From positions 442,048,619-442,112,618 of the forward strand of contig OZ010786.1 of assembly GCA_963932465.1 (NCBI GenBank): a stretch of 64,000 bases of DNA, in the 5' to 3' direction. Made by a program: the position numbers and the translations under genes. Below, one piece after another: positions 47,210-59,000 of the stretch; position 1 is the stretch's first letter, and each line of letters begins with the position of its first letter. The notes under the pieces are model-generated. The model saw nothing but the letters and a program-made list of their open reading frames with translations. It searched no databases and had not been told where the DNA came from. Origin of the DNA: Maratus speciosus. Its lineage: Eukaryota; Arthropoda; Arachnida; Araneae; Salticidae.

Positions 47210-48335
47210 AAAGTTCATTCAGTTCGTAAATTGTATTTTAAAATATACCGGAATCGGATAAAAGAATATCACTGCATAGAAGTGAGATTAATCTAGAGAT
47301 CAATTGAAGATTATTTCTTACAAATGTTTTCCACAGTAGAATCTGCATTTGAACGCTGGACCTCCCGTTTTGAAACCGGAAAATTTAAATTTGTGTAATT
47401 ACACCCCAGCCATATTTATCGCTTAAGCTGTATCACATTTAATTTTTTTCCATAGAATCGGTCTCAAAATGACTTGAAAATAGTTTAAAAATGAATTAAA
47501 GACCTAATCCGCGACCGAATTGTACGATAATCTATTAGATTTTTACGACAGAGGGCTATAACATATCCACCAAATGCCCGTTCCAATACAAAGAATTAGG
47601 TGAATCCACTGATATTTCATTTTGTTTTCGTGCATGTAAAGTGTTCATAAAGGTACTTTAGTAATAGCGTACTTTAGCAATTATGAAGAATTTCATATCG
47701 TTTTTGTACTCCAGTACAACAAGTTAATTCAATGCACGAATGTTACTTTCCTTCGGTTTTAAGTTCGAGAAGCCATCATACACGGGTTATAGTGATTTTG
47801 AAAATTTCATGTTTTTCGAAATTCATATTTTCCATGTAGATAGAGTTTGTGTCTTGGTGTTTTCCCCAAGATACAATGTGGAAATTTGATCTCTCAATCG
47901 TAAGTACCGTTTGAAAGTTATCTTGTTCAAACAATCTCACGCACACAAATCATGATTGAAATACTTTCATTGCACTTTGTGTTCGGAAAATACTAATATA
48001 TATTGTTACCCCTCATCGGACGGCAGGCTTTTTATACATTATTCTATTTTTGTATTCTATTCTCACCATTATATTAAAAACAATTAATTTTGTAGTACAT
48101 TTATTTCTCTTACGAAAGTTGTCGAAGTACAGGTAAAAGTGCGTCTTAAAAAAAGTGGTACAGACCGAATAATATTCGTGTAGGGTACAATGGCCTCGAT
48201 GGTACATGGAAAATGGCATAGGACCAGTGATTGAACTGTGGCGCAGGTTTAGGTGATTGCCATCAGTAACGTTTTATAGTATTCTTCGCCTTTAAAAGTC
48301 TCAGAAATTCTATCCTGAAGTAAGACGAAGAATAT
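47210..48335. other. Stretch with no recognised gene
   Basis: Mixed composition, stops in all frames, no element ends. The frame at 48013-48219 (minus) is unrecognised. Confidence 0.35.
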
Positions 48336-48340
48336 TATTA

Positions 48341-49534
48341 AAGGGCATAGCCGGATAAGCATTGGAAACATGCCTTTCAGTCAAATTTCCTGATTTTTTT
48401 CCCAGATGTGGCTACATATCTGATAATATATTTCCCCTATTATCACCCTATAATTACTGATATATAATGAGATAAAAATGTTTTTTTCGATTTTTAAAAA
48501 AAAACGGATTTTCTCAAAAACATCTGCGCGGAATTTCATGCCATTAACTGAGGATATATAGATACTAAAGATGCATAACTGGTAATTTTTGTATAATTTT
48601 CTGTTTATAAAAACTGTGTGAAATAGCGAAATAAAAATTAAAAAAAGTAAAAATCATATCTTATGGTTATCCGAAAATTACCATTTTCTTGAAAAACAAT
48701 TTTCCATATGTGCCCGTATATTCTATATAAATGCCGAAAGTTTGCATTGGGTACTACATATAAATATTTACAAAAATGTATATTAAAATTATTGAAATTC
48801 ATTTTAAGGCGTTATATGGGGCGGAGCTACTTAACTTCAACATCCGAAGAATTTTTGGAAGAAAGTCAGCAGACAATATGTCAACTTACGAATTTTAGAT
48901 TCCATTAAGCATATAATCTCTGTTTTTCAACATCATGATCATTTTGATATCGACAATGTTGAGAATGTTGCTCACGTGTTCATTAAAATTTAAATTACAG
49001 TAATTCTGTAACTATTTATTCCAAAAATTCTTCGGGTGTGGAAGTTGAGTAGCTCCGCCCAAAATAACGCCTTAAAATGAATTTCAATAATTTTAATATA
49101 CATTTTTGTAAATATTTATATGTAGTACCCAACGCAAACGTTCGGCATTTTTAAAGAATATACGGTCACATATGGGAAATTTTTTACAAGAAAATGGTAA
49201 TTTTCGGATAACCATAAGATATGATTTTTATTGTTTAAAGTTTTTATTTAGCTATTTCACACAGTTTTTATAAACAGAAAATTATACAAAAATTACCAGT
49301 TATGCAACTTTGGTATCTATATATCCTCAATTAATGCCATGAAATTCCGCACAGCATTTTTTGAAAAAATCAGTTTTTTTATAAAATCGAGAAAACATTT
49401 TTATCTCATTGAATATCAATATTTATAGGGTGATAATAAGGGATATCTATTGTCAGATATGTAGCTACGTCTGGGAAAAAATCAGGAAATTTGATTAAAA
49501 GGCATGATTCCAATGCTTATCCGGCTATGCCCTT
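48341..49534. mobile_element. Large palindromic element, 1194 bp
   Basis: Ends AAGGGCATAGCCGGATAAGC and its complement, with TA at 48339-48340 and 49535-49536. The arms of about 500 bp are alignable end to end, sharing aaaattaccagttatgca and ggttatccgaaaatta. The loop of about 170 bp lies near 48850-49020. The inner 150 bp of each arm match the module in both TA elements (7838-7990). No coding capacity; the frame at 48708-48908 spans arm and loop. Confidence 0.82.
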
Positions 49535-49539
49535 TAGCG

Positions 49540-50115
49540 GTGTCAATTGATTCTTTGGTGCTACAATGTTCCATCACTGCATAGGGCAGATAAGGATTAA
49601 CGTTGTAAGATAAAGATTAAAACAAATCATATTCATCATTTATTAAGCCTAAAAAAATTCTTTTGGGTTGTATTCATTTACATGCGATAAATTTCATTCG
49701 TGTACGAAAATAAAGCGACTTGCTGAACAATGCGAAACTTTCTGAAACATTTTCTGACTCATTTTTAAACGTATAACTGGCGTAACTGGCACGGCTGACT
49801 AATATAGACATGATTTGACAACGAATAGAGTTTACCATTTTTTCATATAAATGAATTACTTATCGATATATAAGTGATTTTTGTCACGTCACGACAAGCT
49901 TTTTAAATTTCTGGCACTGGCGGTTCGGGAATTCGGTTCAAAACGCTCACTTTGACAGCATTCTCTGGAAAGCGCCATTCGAATACACAGTTTCTGAATA
50001 AGAGCCCCATTCGATTTTAAGCGTTTAAGAACAAAAAATTAAATTAGAAATGCGTCAGAGAGTAGCTCCTTGGATTTAAGGTCAGTGCTGTATGCATGCA
50101 CCCACAACTATAAAA
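49540..50115. other. Stretch with no recognised gene
   Basis: No ends or coding signal seen. Confidence 0.35.
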
Positions 50116-50117
50116 CA

Positions 50118-52474
50118 AGTGGGTAAGTGTGATCACAGATCGCACAGAGGGTTTCGTTTAATATTCCTTTCAAAACAATTTATCCTTTTGAAAAATCTGT
50201 TAGTTCCACATTTCGCAACCAGGGACGCACTCTATTCTCAACAAACCTCTATCCGAACGAAACCCCGTTTTACATACTATCCGTAGATATATTAGTCGAG
50301 GGGATTGGGCCCATAGCACCCGAGATAAGTAGGCACTCCTGGCGGTAGAAAGTGGAACTAAAATATGTAAGGCTATGGTGCATAATATGAAAGAATTGTC
50401 GAAGGGGTGTCGGCAAAATTTGGAAAAGTGCTCCTCGGTGAAAAGGGCGGAGGTTAGAAAAATTGCCTAAAATACACAAGTTAGAGCCGGACGAATAAAT
50501 AATATAAGGCTTTTTGAAAATTTTATGATTTGTTGTGTGGTCTGAGGTATTCAGCTATACGTATGCGAAAATTCTTGTCTCCAACGTAATTAGGGGCCCT
50601 CTTAGAAAGAATTGCTTAAAATGCATATGTGGTAGCTCAAAGGGTTAAACGTAAGACTTTTTTAAGATTTTATGCTTTGTCGCCTGGCCTCAGGTGTTTT
50701 GCTATAAGTATGCAAAATTTCAAATCTCCAATTTTCAGTTAGAAAGAATTGCTTAAAATAGAGCCCAAAGGGTTAAATGTACGACTTTTTTAAAATTTTA
50801 TGATTTGTCGCATGATGGTGTTCAGCTATAAGTATGCAAAATTTCACGACTCCAACCTAAATAGGGTCTCACTTAGAGAAAGAATTGTTTTAAATACACA
50901 TGTGGGAGCCCAAAGCGTTAAATGCACGACTTTTTCAAAATTTTATGGTTTGTCATTTTATGTGAGGTGTCCAGCTATAATTATACAAAATTTCACGCCT
51001 CCAACCTAATTAGGGGCTCACTTAGAAAGAATTGTGTAAAATACACATGTGTGGAGCACAAAGGATTAAATGTACGACTTTTCCAAAATTTTATGATTTG
51101 TAATTTGATGTGACGTGTTCAGCTATAAGTATTCAAAATTTCAAGCATCCAACCTAAATAGGGGCTCACTTTGAAAGAATTATTTAAAATACACATGGTG
51201 GAGCCCAAAGGGTTAAATGTACGCCTTTTTCAAAATTTTATGATTTTTCGTTTGATGTGAGGTGTTCAGCTAGAAGTATGCAAAATTTCACGCCTGCAAC
51301 CTAATTAGGGCTCACTTAGAAAGAATTGCTTAAAATAAACATGTGAGACCCCAAAGGGTTAAATGTACAACTTTTTCAAAATTTTATGATTTGCGTTTGA
51401 TGTGAGGTGTTCAGCTATAAGTATGCAAAATTTCACTTCTCCAACATAATTAGAGGCTCACATAGAAAGAATTATTTAAAATACACATGGGGGAGCCCAA
51501 AGTTTTAAATGTACTACTTTTCCAAAATTTTATGATTTGTAATTTGATGTTAGGTGTTCAGCTATAAGTATTCAAAATTTCACGCCTCCAACCTAAATAG
51601 GGCTCACTTTGAAAGAATTATTTAAAATACACATGGTGGAACCCAAAGAGTTAAATGTACGACTTTTTCAAAATTTTATGATTTTTCGTTTGATGTGATG
51701 TATTCAGCTATAAGTATGCAAAATTTCACGCCTGCAACCTAATTAGGGATCACTTAGAAAGAATTGTTTAAAATGCACATGTGGGAGCCCAAAGGGTTAA
51801 ATGTACGACTTTCTCAAAATTTTATTATTTGTTGGTTGATGTGAGGTGGTCAGCTATAAGTATGTAGAATTTCACGCCGCCAACCTAATTAGGGGCTCAC
51901 TTTAGAAAGGATTGTTTAACCCTAGAACTACCGGAAATTTTACTCAAGTTTTATAAAAACATTCTACACCAGAATTTTTACTTAAAACTAGTTAATTTGT
52001 TTATTTAACTTATTATTGTCTGATTTATACATTTAGTTTGTTTTGAAGAAATTTTCTGGTTTGAATAGATATTTTGAATATACATGTCGGGTCCATTGGA
52101 CCCTTCTGGTAGACAGAGGGTTAAATTACACATGTGAGACCCCAAAGGGTTAAGTTTACAACTTTTTCAAAATTTTATGATTTGACGTTTGATGTGAGGT
52201 GTTCATCTATACGTATGTAAAATTTCACTTCTCCAACATAATTAGAGGCTCACATAGAAAGAATTGTTTAAAATACACATGTGGGAGTCCAAAGGGTTAA
52301 ATGTACGACTTTTTCAAAATTTTATGATTTGCCGTATGATGTGTGGTGTTCAGCTATAAGTATGCAAAATTTCAAGCCTCCAACATGTATAGTTTCTGAG
52401 AACGCGCTCTGAGAACGGACAGACAGACAGAGGAGCGATACGAATAGGGTTTCATCAAATGAACGAAACCCTAA
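50118..52474 (-). mobile_element. Satellite element S4, copy A
   Basis: The head on the right is a hairpin, AGGGTTTC/GAAACCCT (52448-52474), followed inward by attcgtatcgctcctctgtc and atgtatag. The array of about 145-bp units (50640-52380) then leads to a unique tail ending at AAGTGGGTAAGTGTGATC. Each unit carries gtcgtacatttaaccctttg, acatgtg, and catacttatagctgaacacc in the minus reading. It is the inverted counterpart of copy B. A TTAA MITE interrupts the array at 51920-52120. No protein is encoded; short frames are unit read-through. Confidence 0.78.
51920..52120 (+). mobile_element. TTAA MITE, family T1, copy 2, nested in S4
   Basis: CCCTAGAACTACCGG opens and a ...TCTGGTAGACAGAGGG end closes, with TTAA at 51916-51919 and 52121-52124. 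The uninterrupted units show the empty site attgtttaaaatacac. Perfect hairpin GGGTCC/GGACCC at 52089-52103, 17 bp from the end. CCCTAGA next to TTAA resembles classical piggyBac ends. Confidence 0.9.
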
Positions 52475-52475
52475 A

Positions 52476-53360
52476 AAAGAGAAATGTTTCTTAATCTTCC
52501 AAATTTTAATGTAACCAAGAATGAAAAATACAATAACCACCTTCGAGTTACCCATTTTCGGGAAAAGAGTTTTTTCTCGTTTGAAACAGGTTATAGAAAT
52601 AGGTTATAGGTTATTTCAAAATTTAAAAAGCATTTATGAAATCAAAGTTTATTTTGCTGCCACGGATTTTCGCAAACGTCTTTTAATATTTTTTTATAAT
52701 TATTTATTAATAGTTTCCTTAAACCGCAATATCAATTTTTAGGATGAGATTCTTTCTTATGGAAGGTCTTTCTATGGAAGGTCTCCATACGGGCATATTC
52801 AGAAAAATCTGAAAAAATTACAGAATATTATTCACATGTGGATATATATGCTTATAATTTTTTTTTTTTTGGCGGAACCTCTATAGAACGTTCATAAAAA
52901 AATAATGAAAATTTAGTTTATTTGGCGATTTATCATCGGTTGGCGATGAAATGAAATTTCGAAAAATACTTTTTTATGTCGAATACTCTTCCCCCTGACC
53001 GCCGAGCAAAAGGGCAAAATTGTAATGTTGTTTTCTCTGCAATTTTGTTTTTAACGATAAAAAAAGATGTTTTTTCCAACATGATATAATTTTTTTTTAT
53101 TAAGTATAGGTGTATAAGCCTTGACAGTATTAATCATAACCTTATTTTTAAAAACTGGATTATATCTGTATAATTATATTAATTTAAATAATGCTTCCAT
53201 TGTAGTGAAACCTACAGCTTAGTGAACGGATATATCAGTTCGTGGCGGTGAGAAGGTTAAGATAAAAATGTTTCATATTGAAATTGTTTAGGTAAATTTA
53301 ATGCAAATAACTTTAGTTTTGTCAGTTTTAGTTTGATTTAACTATAGTTTTGTCATATAT
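52476..53360. other. Stretch with no recognised gene
   Basis: The minus reading near 53215-53262 (TTAACCTTCTCACCGCCACG, then GAAC...GTTC) looks like one end of another TTAA element; its partner was not found. Confidence 0.35.
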
Positions 53361-53648
53361 ATACAGTAGCGCTCAAAAGTATTTTGACAACCTTATATTC
53401 TCTCTTATTTTATTTAATATAAAAATGTAAAAGAAAATATATTCCCTATAATTGAGAACACCATGACTGCAGTTATTCAAATGTATCAAGTTTCAACTTG
53501 TTTGCTTAGATTCGGCGCCACCGAAGATAAACGACTCCTCCTTAGCTAAAAAGTATTTTGACAATTAGTTTGCATTTAATTGTTGAAGGTGTCAGCGGCG
53601 TTATAGCTTCGGTTAGTGTTTATATTGACTTATTGTGGTTATTTTTAA

Positions 53649-54066
53649 ATGCCGAAATGTAAAAAATATTGAAGTGATTCTAAAAAAGCCGCTGTAAATT
53701 CCCTTAAGAAAGGTAGACTGAGGGCAGAATTAGCTCGTTCTTTTAACGTGTCTCGGCAACTTGTTATTACACGGAATAAAGTTTTTAATAAACAGAATTA
53801 CATCGAAAATAAGCCTCATAGTGGTTATCCGAAAAAAACAACTTGCAATGTTTACTGTATTATAAAAATGATATCTACAAGTGATTGTTGTAAGTCCGCT
53901 GTAGTAATAAAAAATGAATAGAAAGAAAATTACGGCATAGACATACACGTTTCATCAGTCGGACGACGCCTAAACCTCTATGGTTTACATGGCAGAAGAC
54001 CAGCAAAAATACGTTTGTTATCTACTAAGAATAGGAAGGCTAGAGTTGCATTTGTAAAACGGCATA
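53649..54066 (+). pseudogene. Tc1 transposase N-terminal relic, left arm
   Basis: From ATG at 53649 the frame reads MPKCKKY, a stop, then SLKKGRLRAELARSFNVSRQ (first helix-turn-helix), a PHSGYPKKTT linker (the usual GRP-like hinge), a stop after VVIKNE, then IDIHVSSVGRRLN (second DNA-binding part) and KNRKARVAFVKRHN. The paired helix-turn-helix layout and order are those of Tc1 transposases; two stops and the loss of the DDE domain make it inactive. The frame at 53730-53948 (minus) is its shadow. Confidence 0.85.
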
Positions 54067-54286
54067 ACCCTTTCAGGGGCAAAACAATTCCATCGCTAAA
54101 GTGTTGAAATTAATGATTGACACCGGAATTTGAAAACAAATTTATTTGTAAATATGAAAAAGCTATATTTCACACACAGAATAAACCGAAAATTTTTTAA
54201 CCAGAATTCTGGTGTCAACCATTAATTTCAACACTTTAGCAATGGAATTGCTTTTCCCATGAAAGAGTTATGCTGTTTTACAAATG

Positions 54287-54437
54287 CAGACCTGTCAAGT
54301 CTCCGGCTTTTTAAATACCAGTATTTTATTTCAGAATATGTTGTTTGATTTAATTAGAACATTTGGGAGATTTAAAGGAACAACATTTTCTCTAAAATAA
54401 CAGTGGTGTGCAAAAAGCCGGAGACTTGACAAGTCTG
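54287..54437. mobile_element. MITE with CAGACYTGTCAAGTCTCC ends, 151 bp, nested
   Basis: Terminal repeats CAGACCTGTCAAGTCTCC and GGAGACTTGACAAGTCTG continue GGCTTTTT/AAAAAGCC. caaatg flanks both sides (54281-54286, 54438-54443), and the left arm of the host palindrome gives the empty site. It could be an 8-bp hAT duplication with one change. Confidence 0.85.
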
Positions 54438-54844
54438 CAAATGCAACTCTAGCCTTCCTATTCTTAGTAGATAACAAACGTATTTTTGCTGGTCTTCTGC
54501 CATGTAAACCATAGAGGTTTAGGCGTCGTCCGACTGATGAAACGTGTATGTCTATGCCGTAATTTTCTTTCTATTCATTTTTTATTACTACAGCGGACTT
54601 ACAACAATCACTTGTAGATATCATTTTTATAATACAGTCAACATTGCAAGTTGTGTTTTTCGGATGTCCACAATGAGGCTTATTTTCGATGTAATTCTGT
54701 TTATTAAAAACTTTATTCCGTGTAATAACAAGTTGCCGAGACACGTAAAAAGAACGAACTAATTCTGCTTGCAGTCTACCTTTCTTAAATGCACTTACAG
54801 CGGCCTTTCTAGAATCACTTCAATATATTTTTACATTTCGGCAT
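54438..54844 (-). pseudogene. Tc1 transposase N-terminal relic, right arm (mirror copy)
   Basis: The mirror image of the left relic, starting from an ATG at 54844 on the minus strand. It diverges by scattered changes (for example ctgcttgcagtc here against ctcagggcagaa in the mirror position), so both arms have aged since duplication. The frame at 54544-54762 is its shadow. Confidence 0.8.
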
Positions 54845-55129
54845 TTAAAAATAACCACAATAAGTCAATATAAACACTAACCCAAGCTATAGCGCCGCTG
54901 ACACCTTCAACAATTAAATGCAAACTAATTGTCAAAATACTTTTGAGCTAAGGAGGAGTCATTTTTCTTCGGTGGCGCCGAATGTAAACAAACAAGTTGA
55001 AACTTGATACATTTGAATAACTGCAGTCATAGTGTTCTCAATTCTGGGGAATATATTTTCTTTTACATTTTTATATTAAATAAAATAAGAGAGAATATAA
55101 GGTTGTCAAAATACTTTTGAGCGCTACTG

Positions 55130-55640
55130 TATATATATATATATATATACATATACTTATTTATAATGAAAGCTAAATATAAAATTTTATGAATAAAAAC
55201 AAAATTAAAATAAATTAAAATTATTTCAGTATTTCAAAATTAAGTCCAATTGAGCACTGTCGATTCAATTTTATTGCTATGGAAACGACGAATTCTTTGA
55301 TATTGAAATGAATAACTAGTAAATGAATCTTGCCTTTATTTTGGAATACGCTCCAATATATGAAAGTATTTTTATATATGAAATTGTTTTTAAAGTAATG
55401 AAATTAAATAACAAAACATAAATATGCAATACGAAAAAATGTATTTATTAAACTCTCTCATTGTTTATGTTTAAATTCATTAAATAGTTTTTATACGCTT
55501 TCTAAAAATCAATTAACAAACAATTTTCAGGTACATTAAAATTGTTTGCTTTTGGCGAGGTAAAGTACTGCTCGCCAAATCGCGTAACGCTTTCGTCTTT
55601 TCGCGCCAAATACTCGAAAGTATTTTATTTTTTTACAGAT
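55130..55640. other. AT-rich stretch with (TA)n run
   Basis: The (TA)n run at 55130-55149 directly abuts the Tc1 element. No gene seen. Confidence 0.4.
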
Positions 55641-55646
55641 TTTCTC

Positions 55647-55738
55647 CTGCAATTCCGCCGCTAAATTTGACTGATCCTTTATTACATACATATATGTATG
55701 TAATAAAGGATCAGTCAAATTTAGCGGCGGAATTGCAG
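55647..55738. repeat. Perfect 92-bp palindrome
   Basis: 55647-55692 (ctgcaattccgccgctaaat through attacatacata) is the exact reverse complement of 55693-55738, with no spacer and no mismatch. The bordering tttct / agaat suggests the symmetry once went slightly further. Confidence 0.95.
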
Positions 55739-55796
55739 TAGAATAACATTTTCAACTACGTAATTGAATTTACACATATGCAAGAATCTATTTATA

Positions 55797-56080
55797 TAAA
55801 ATCCAAGTCTCTGTGTGTCCCTCACGATTCCGGTAGGACCGCCTCATTGAAATGAGTAATTGTTGAAAAATACAAATGCAGGGTTACCGCAGTAGCGCCA
55901 AATGTTGGCCAACTTGGTGAAATATCGGCAAATCTGGCGACAAAAATAAGTTGTCATATATGAAGCCAACTTTGTGATAACTGGCTAATTTAGGGAAATT
56001 CTCATTTAAACCATTATTCTTTCATAAAGGAGGTTGCCACAATTTAATTTAAATTATGCTCTTTTAAGTTTTTTTTTAGG
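55797..56080 (+). repeat. Solo head of a Helitron-like repeat
   Basis: tatataaaatccaagtctct followed by gtgtgtccctcacgattccg is typical of invertebrate Helitron-like 5' ends. The following atgttggccaacttggtgaa with repeated ggcgacaa/ggcaaat motifs is unassigned. Confidence 0.35.
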
Positions 56081-59000
56081 GTTTTGACCATCTGACAAAA
56101 CCCTATTCGTCTCGCTCCTCTGTCTGTCTGCCACAGAGCCCCTTCCCAGAAACTATACATGTTGGAGACTTGAAATTTTGCATACTTATAGCTGAACACC
56201 ACTCATCAGACGATAAACCATAAAATTTTGAAAAAGTCGTACATTTAACCCTTTGGGCTCCCACATGTGTATTTTAAACAATTCTTTCTAAGTGAGCCCT
56301 AATTAGGTTGGACGCATGAAATTTTGCATACTTATAGCTGAACACCTCACATCAAACGAAAAAGCATAAAATTTTGTAAAAGTCGTACATTTAACCCTTT
56401 GGGCCCCCACATGTGTATTTTAAACAATTCTTTCTAAGTGAACCCTAATTAAGATGGAGGCGTGAAATTTTGCATACTTATATCTGAACACCTCACATCA
56501 AATGAAAAAGCATAAAATTTTGAAAAAGTCGTACATTTAACCCTTTGGGCTTCCACATGTGTATTTTAAACAATTCTTTCTAAGTGAGTCCCAAATTAGG
56601 CCGGAGGCGTGAAATTTGGCATACTTATAGCTGAACACCTCAAATCAAACGACAAATCATAAAATTTTGAAAAAGTCGTACATTTAACCCTTTGGCCTCC
56701 CACATGGGTATTTTAAACAATTCTTTCTAAGTGAGTCATTATTTAGGTTGGAGGCGTGAAATTTTGCATATTTATAGCTGAACGCCTCACATCAAATGAC
56801 AATCCATAAAAGGTAGAAAAAGTCGTGCATTTAACCCTTGGGGCTCCCACATGTGTATTTTAAACAATTCTTTCTAAATGAGCACCTATTTAGGTTGGAG
56901 GCGTGAAATTTTGCACACTTATAGCTGAACACCTCACATCAAATGAAAAAGTATAAAATTTTGAAAAAGCCGTACATTTAATCCTTTGGGCTCCAACATG
57001 TGTATTTTAAACAATTCTTTCTAAGTGAGTCCCTATTTAGGTTGCAGGCGGGAAATTTTGCATACTTATAGCTGAACGCCTCACATCTAATGACAAACCA
57101 TAAACTTTGAAAAGCCGCTAATTTAACCCTTTGGGCTCCTACATGTGTATTCTAAGTGAGCCCCTAATTAGGTTGGATTCGTGAAATTTTGCATACTTAT
57201 AGCTGAACACCTCACATCAAAGGAAAAACCATAAAATTTTAAAAAAGTCGTACATTAACCTTTTCGGCTCCCACATATGTATTTTAAACAATTCTTTCTA
57301 AGTGAGCCCCTATTTTAGGTTGGAGGCGTAAAATTTTGCATACATATAGCTGAACACCTCACATCAAATTGATAAACAATAAAATTTTGAAAAAGCCGCG
57401 CATTTAACCCTTTGTGCTCCCACATGTGTATTCTAAATGGGTCCTAATTAGGTTGGAGGAGTGAAATTTTGCATACTTATAGCTAAACACCTCACATCAA
57501 ATGGCAAACCATAAAATTTTGTAAAAGTCGTACATTTAACCTTTTCGGCTCCCACATATGTATTTTAAACAATTCTTTCTAATTGAACCCCTATTTAGGT
57601 TGGAGGCTTGAAATTTTTGCATACTTATAGCTGAACACCTCACATCAAATGAAAAAGTATAAAATTTTGAAAAAGTCGTACATTTAACCCTTTGGTCTCC
57701 CACATGTGTATTTAAAAAAATTATTTCTAAGTGAGCCCCTAATTAGGTTGGAGGCGTGAAATTTTGCATACATATAGCTATACACCTCACATCAAATGAC
57801 AAACCATAAAATTTTGTAAAAGTCGTACATTTAACCTTTTCAGCTCCCACATATGTATTTTAAACAATTCTTTCTAAGTGAGCCCGTATTTGCGTTGGAG
57901 GCGTGAAATTTTGCACACTTATAACTGAACACCTCACATCAAATGAAAAAGTATAAAATTTTGAAAGAGTCGTACATTTAACCCTTTGGGCTCCCACATG
58001 TGTATTTTAAACAATTTTTTCTAAGTGGGCTCCTATTTAGGTTGGATGCGTGAAATTTTGCATGCTTATAGCTGAATACCTCACATCAAAGGAAAAACCA
58101 TAAAATTTTGAAAAAGCCGTATATTTAACCTTTTGGGCTCCCACATGTGTATTTTAAACAATTCTTTCTAAGTGAGTCCCTATTTAGGTTGGAGGCGTGA
58201 AATTTTGCATACTTATAGCTGAACGCCTCACATCTAATGACAAACCATAAAATTTGAAAAAGCCGCACATTTAACCCTTTGGGCTCCCACGTGTGTATTC
58301 TAAGTGAGCCCCTAATTAGGTTGGAGGCGCGAAATTTTGCATACTTATAGCTGAACACCTCACATCAAAGGAAAAACCATAAAATTTTGAAAAAGTCGTA
58401 CATTTAACCCTTGGGGCTCACACATGTGTATTTTAAACAATTATTTCTAAGTGAGTCCCTATTTAGGTTGGAGGCGTGAAATTTTGCATATATATAGCTA
58501 AACACCTCACATCAAATTGATAAACAATAAAATTTTGAAAAAGCCGCACATTTAACCCTTTGTGCTCCCACATGTGTATTCTAAATGGGTCCTAATTAGG
58601 TTGGAGGAGTGAAATTTTGCATACTTATAGCTAAACACCTCACGTCAAATGACAAAACATAAAATTTTGTAAAAGTCGTACATTTAACCTTTTCGGCTCC
58701 CACATATGTATTTTAAACAATTCTTTCTAAGTGAGCCCCTATTTAGGTTGGAGGCTTGAAATTTTTGCATACTTATAGCTGAACACCTCACATCATACAA
58801 CAAATCATAAAATTTTGAAAAAGTCGTACATTTAACCTTTTCGGCTCCCACATATGTATTTTAAACAATTCTTTCTAAGTGAGCCCCTATTTAGGTTGGA
58901 GTCTTGAAATTTTTGCATACTTATAGCTGAACACCTCACATCATATGACAAATCATAAAATTTTGAAAGAAATCGTACATTTATCCCTTTGGGTTCCCAC

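Larger units (their letters stand above)
53364..55129. mobile_element. Palindromic Tc1 element made of two 5' halves, 1766 bp
   Basis: Ends CAGTAGCGCTCAAAAGTATT and complement, with TA at 53362-53363 and 55130-55131. Both arms are the 5' half of a Tc1 element, including the transposase N-terminus on each strand. The centre (about 54064-54268) is an inverted unit starting CCCTTTCAGGGG / CCCTTTCATGGG, which looks like a TTAA-type MITE. The right arm also carries a 151-bp MITE at 54287-54437. The catalytic half of the transposase is missing from both arms. Confidence 0.88.
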
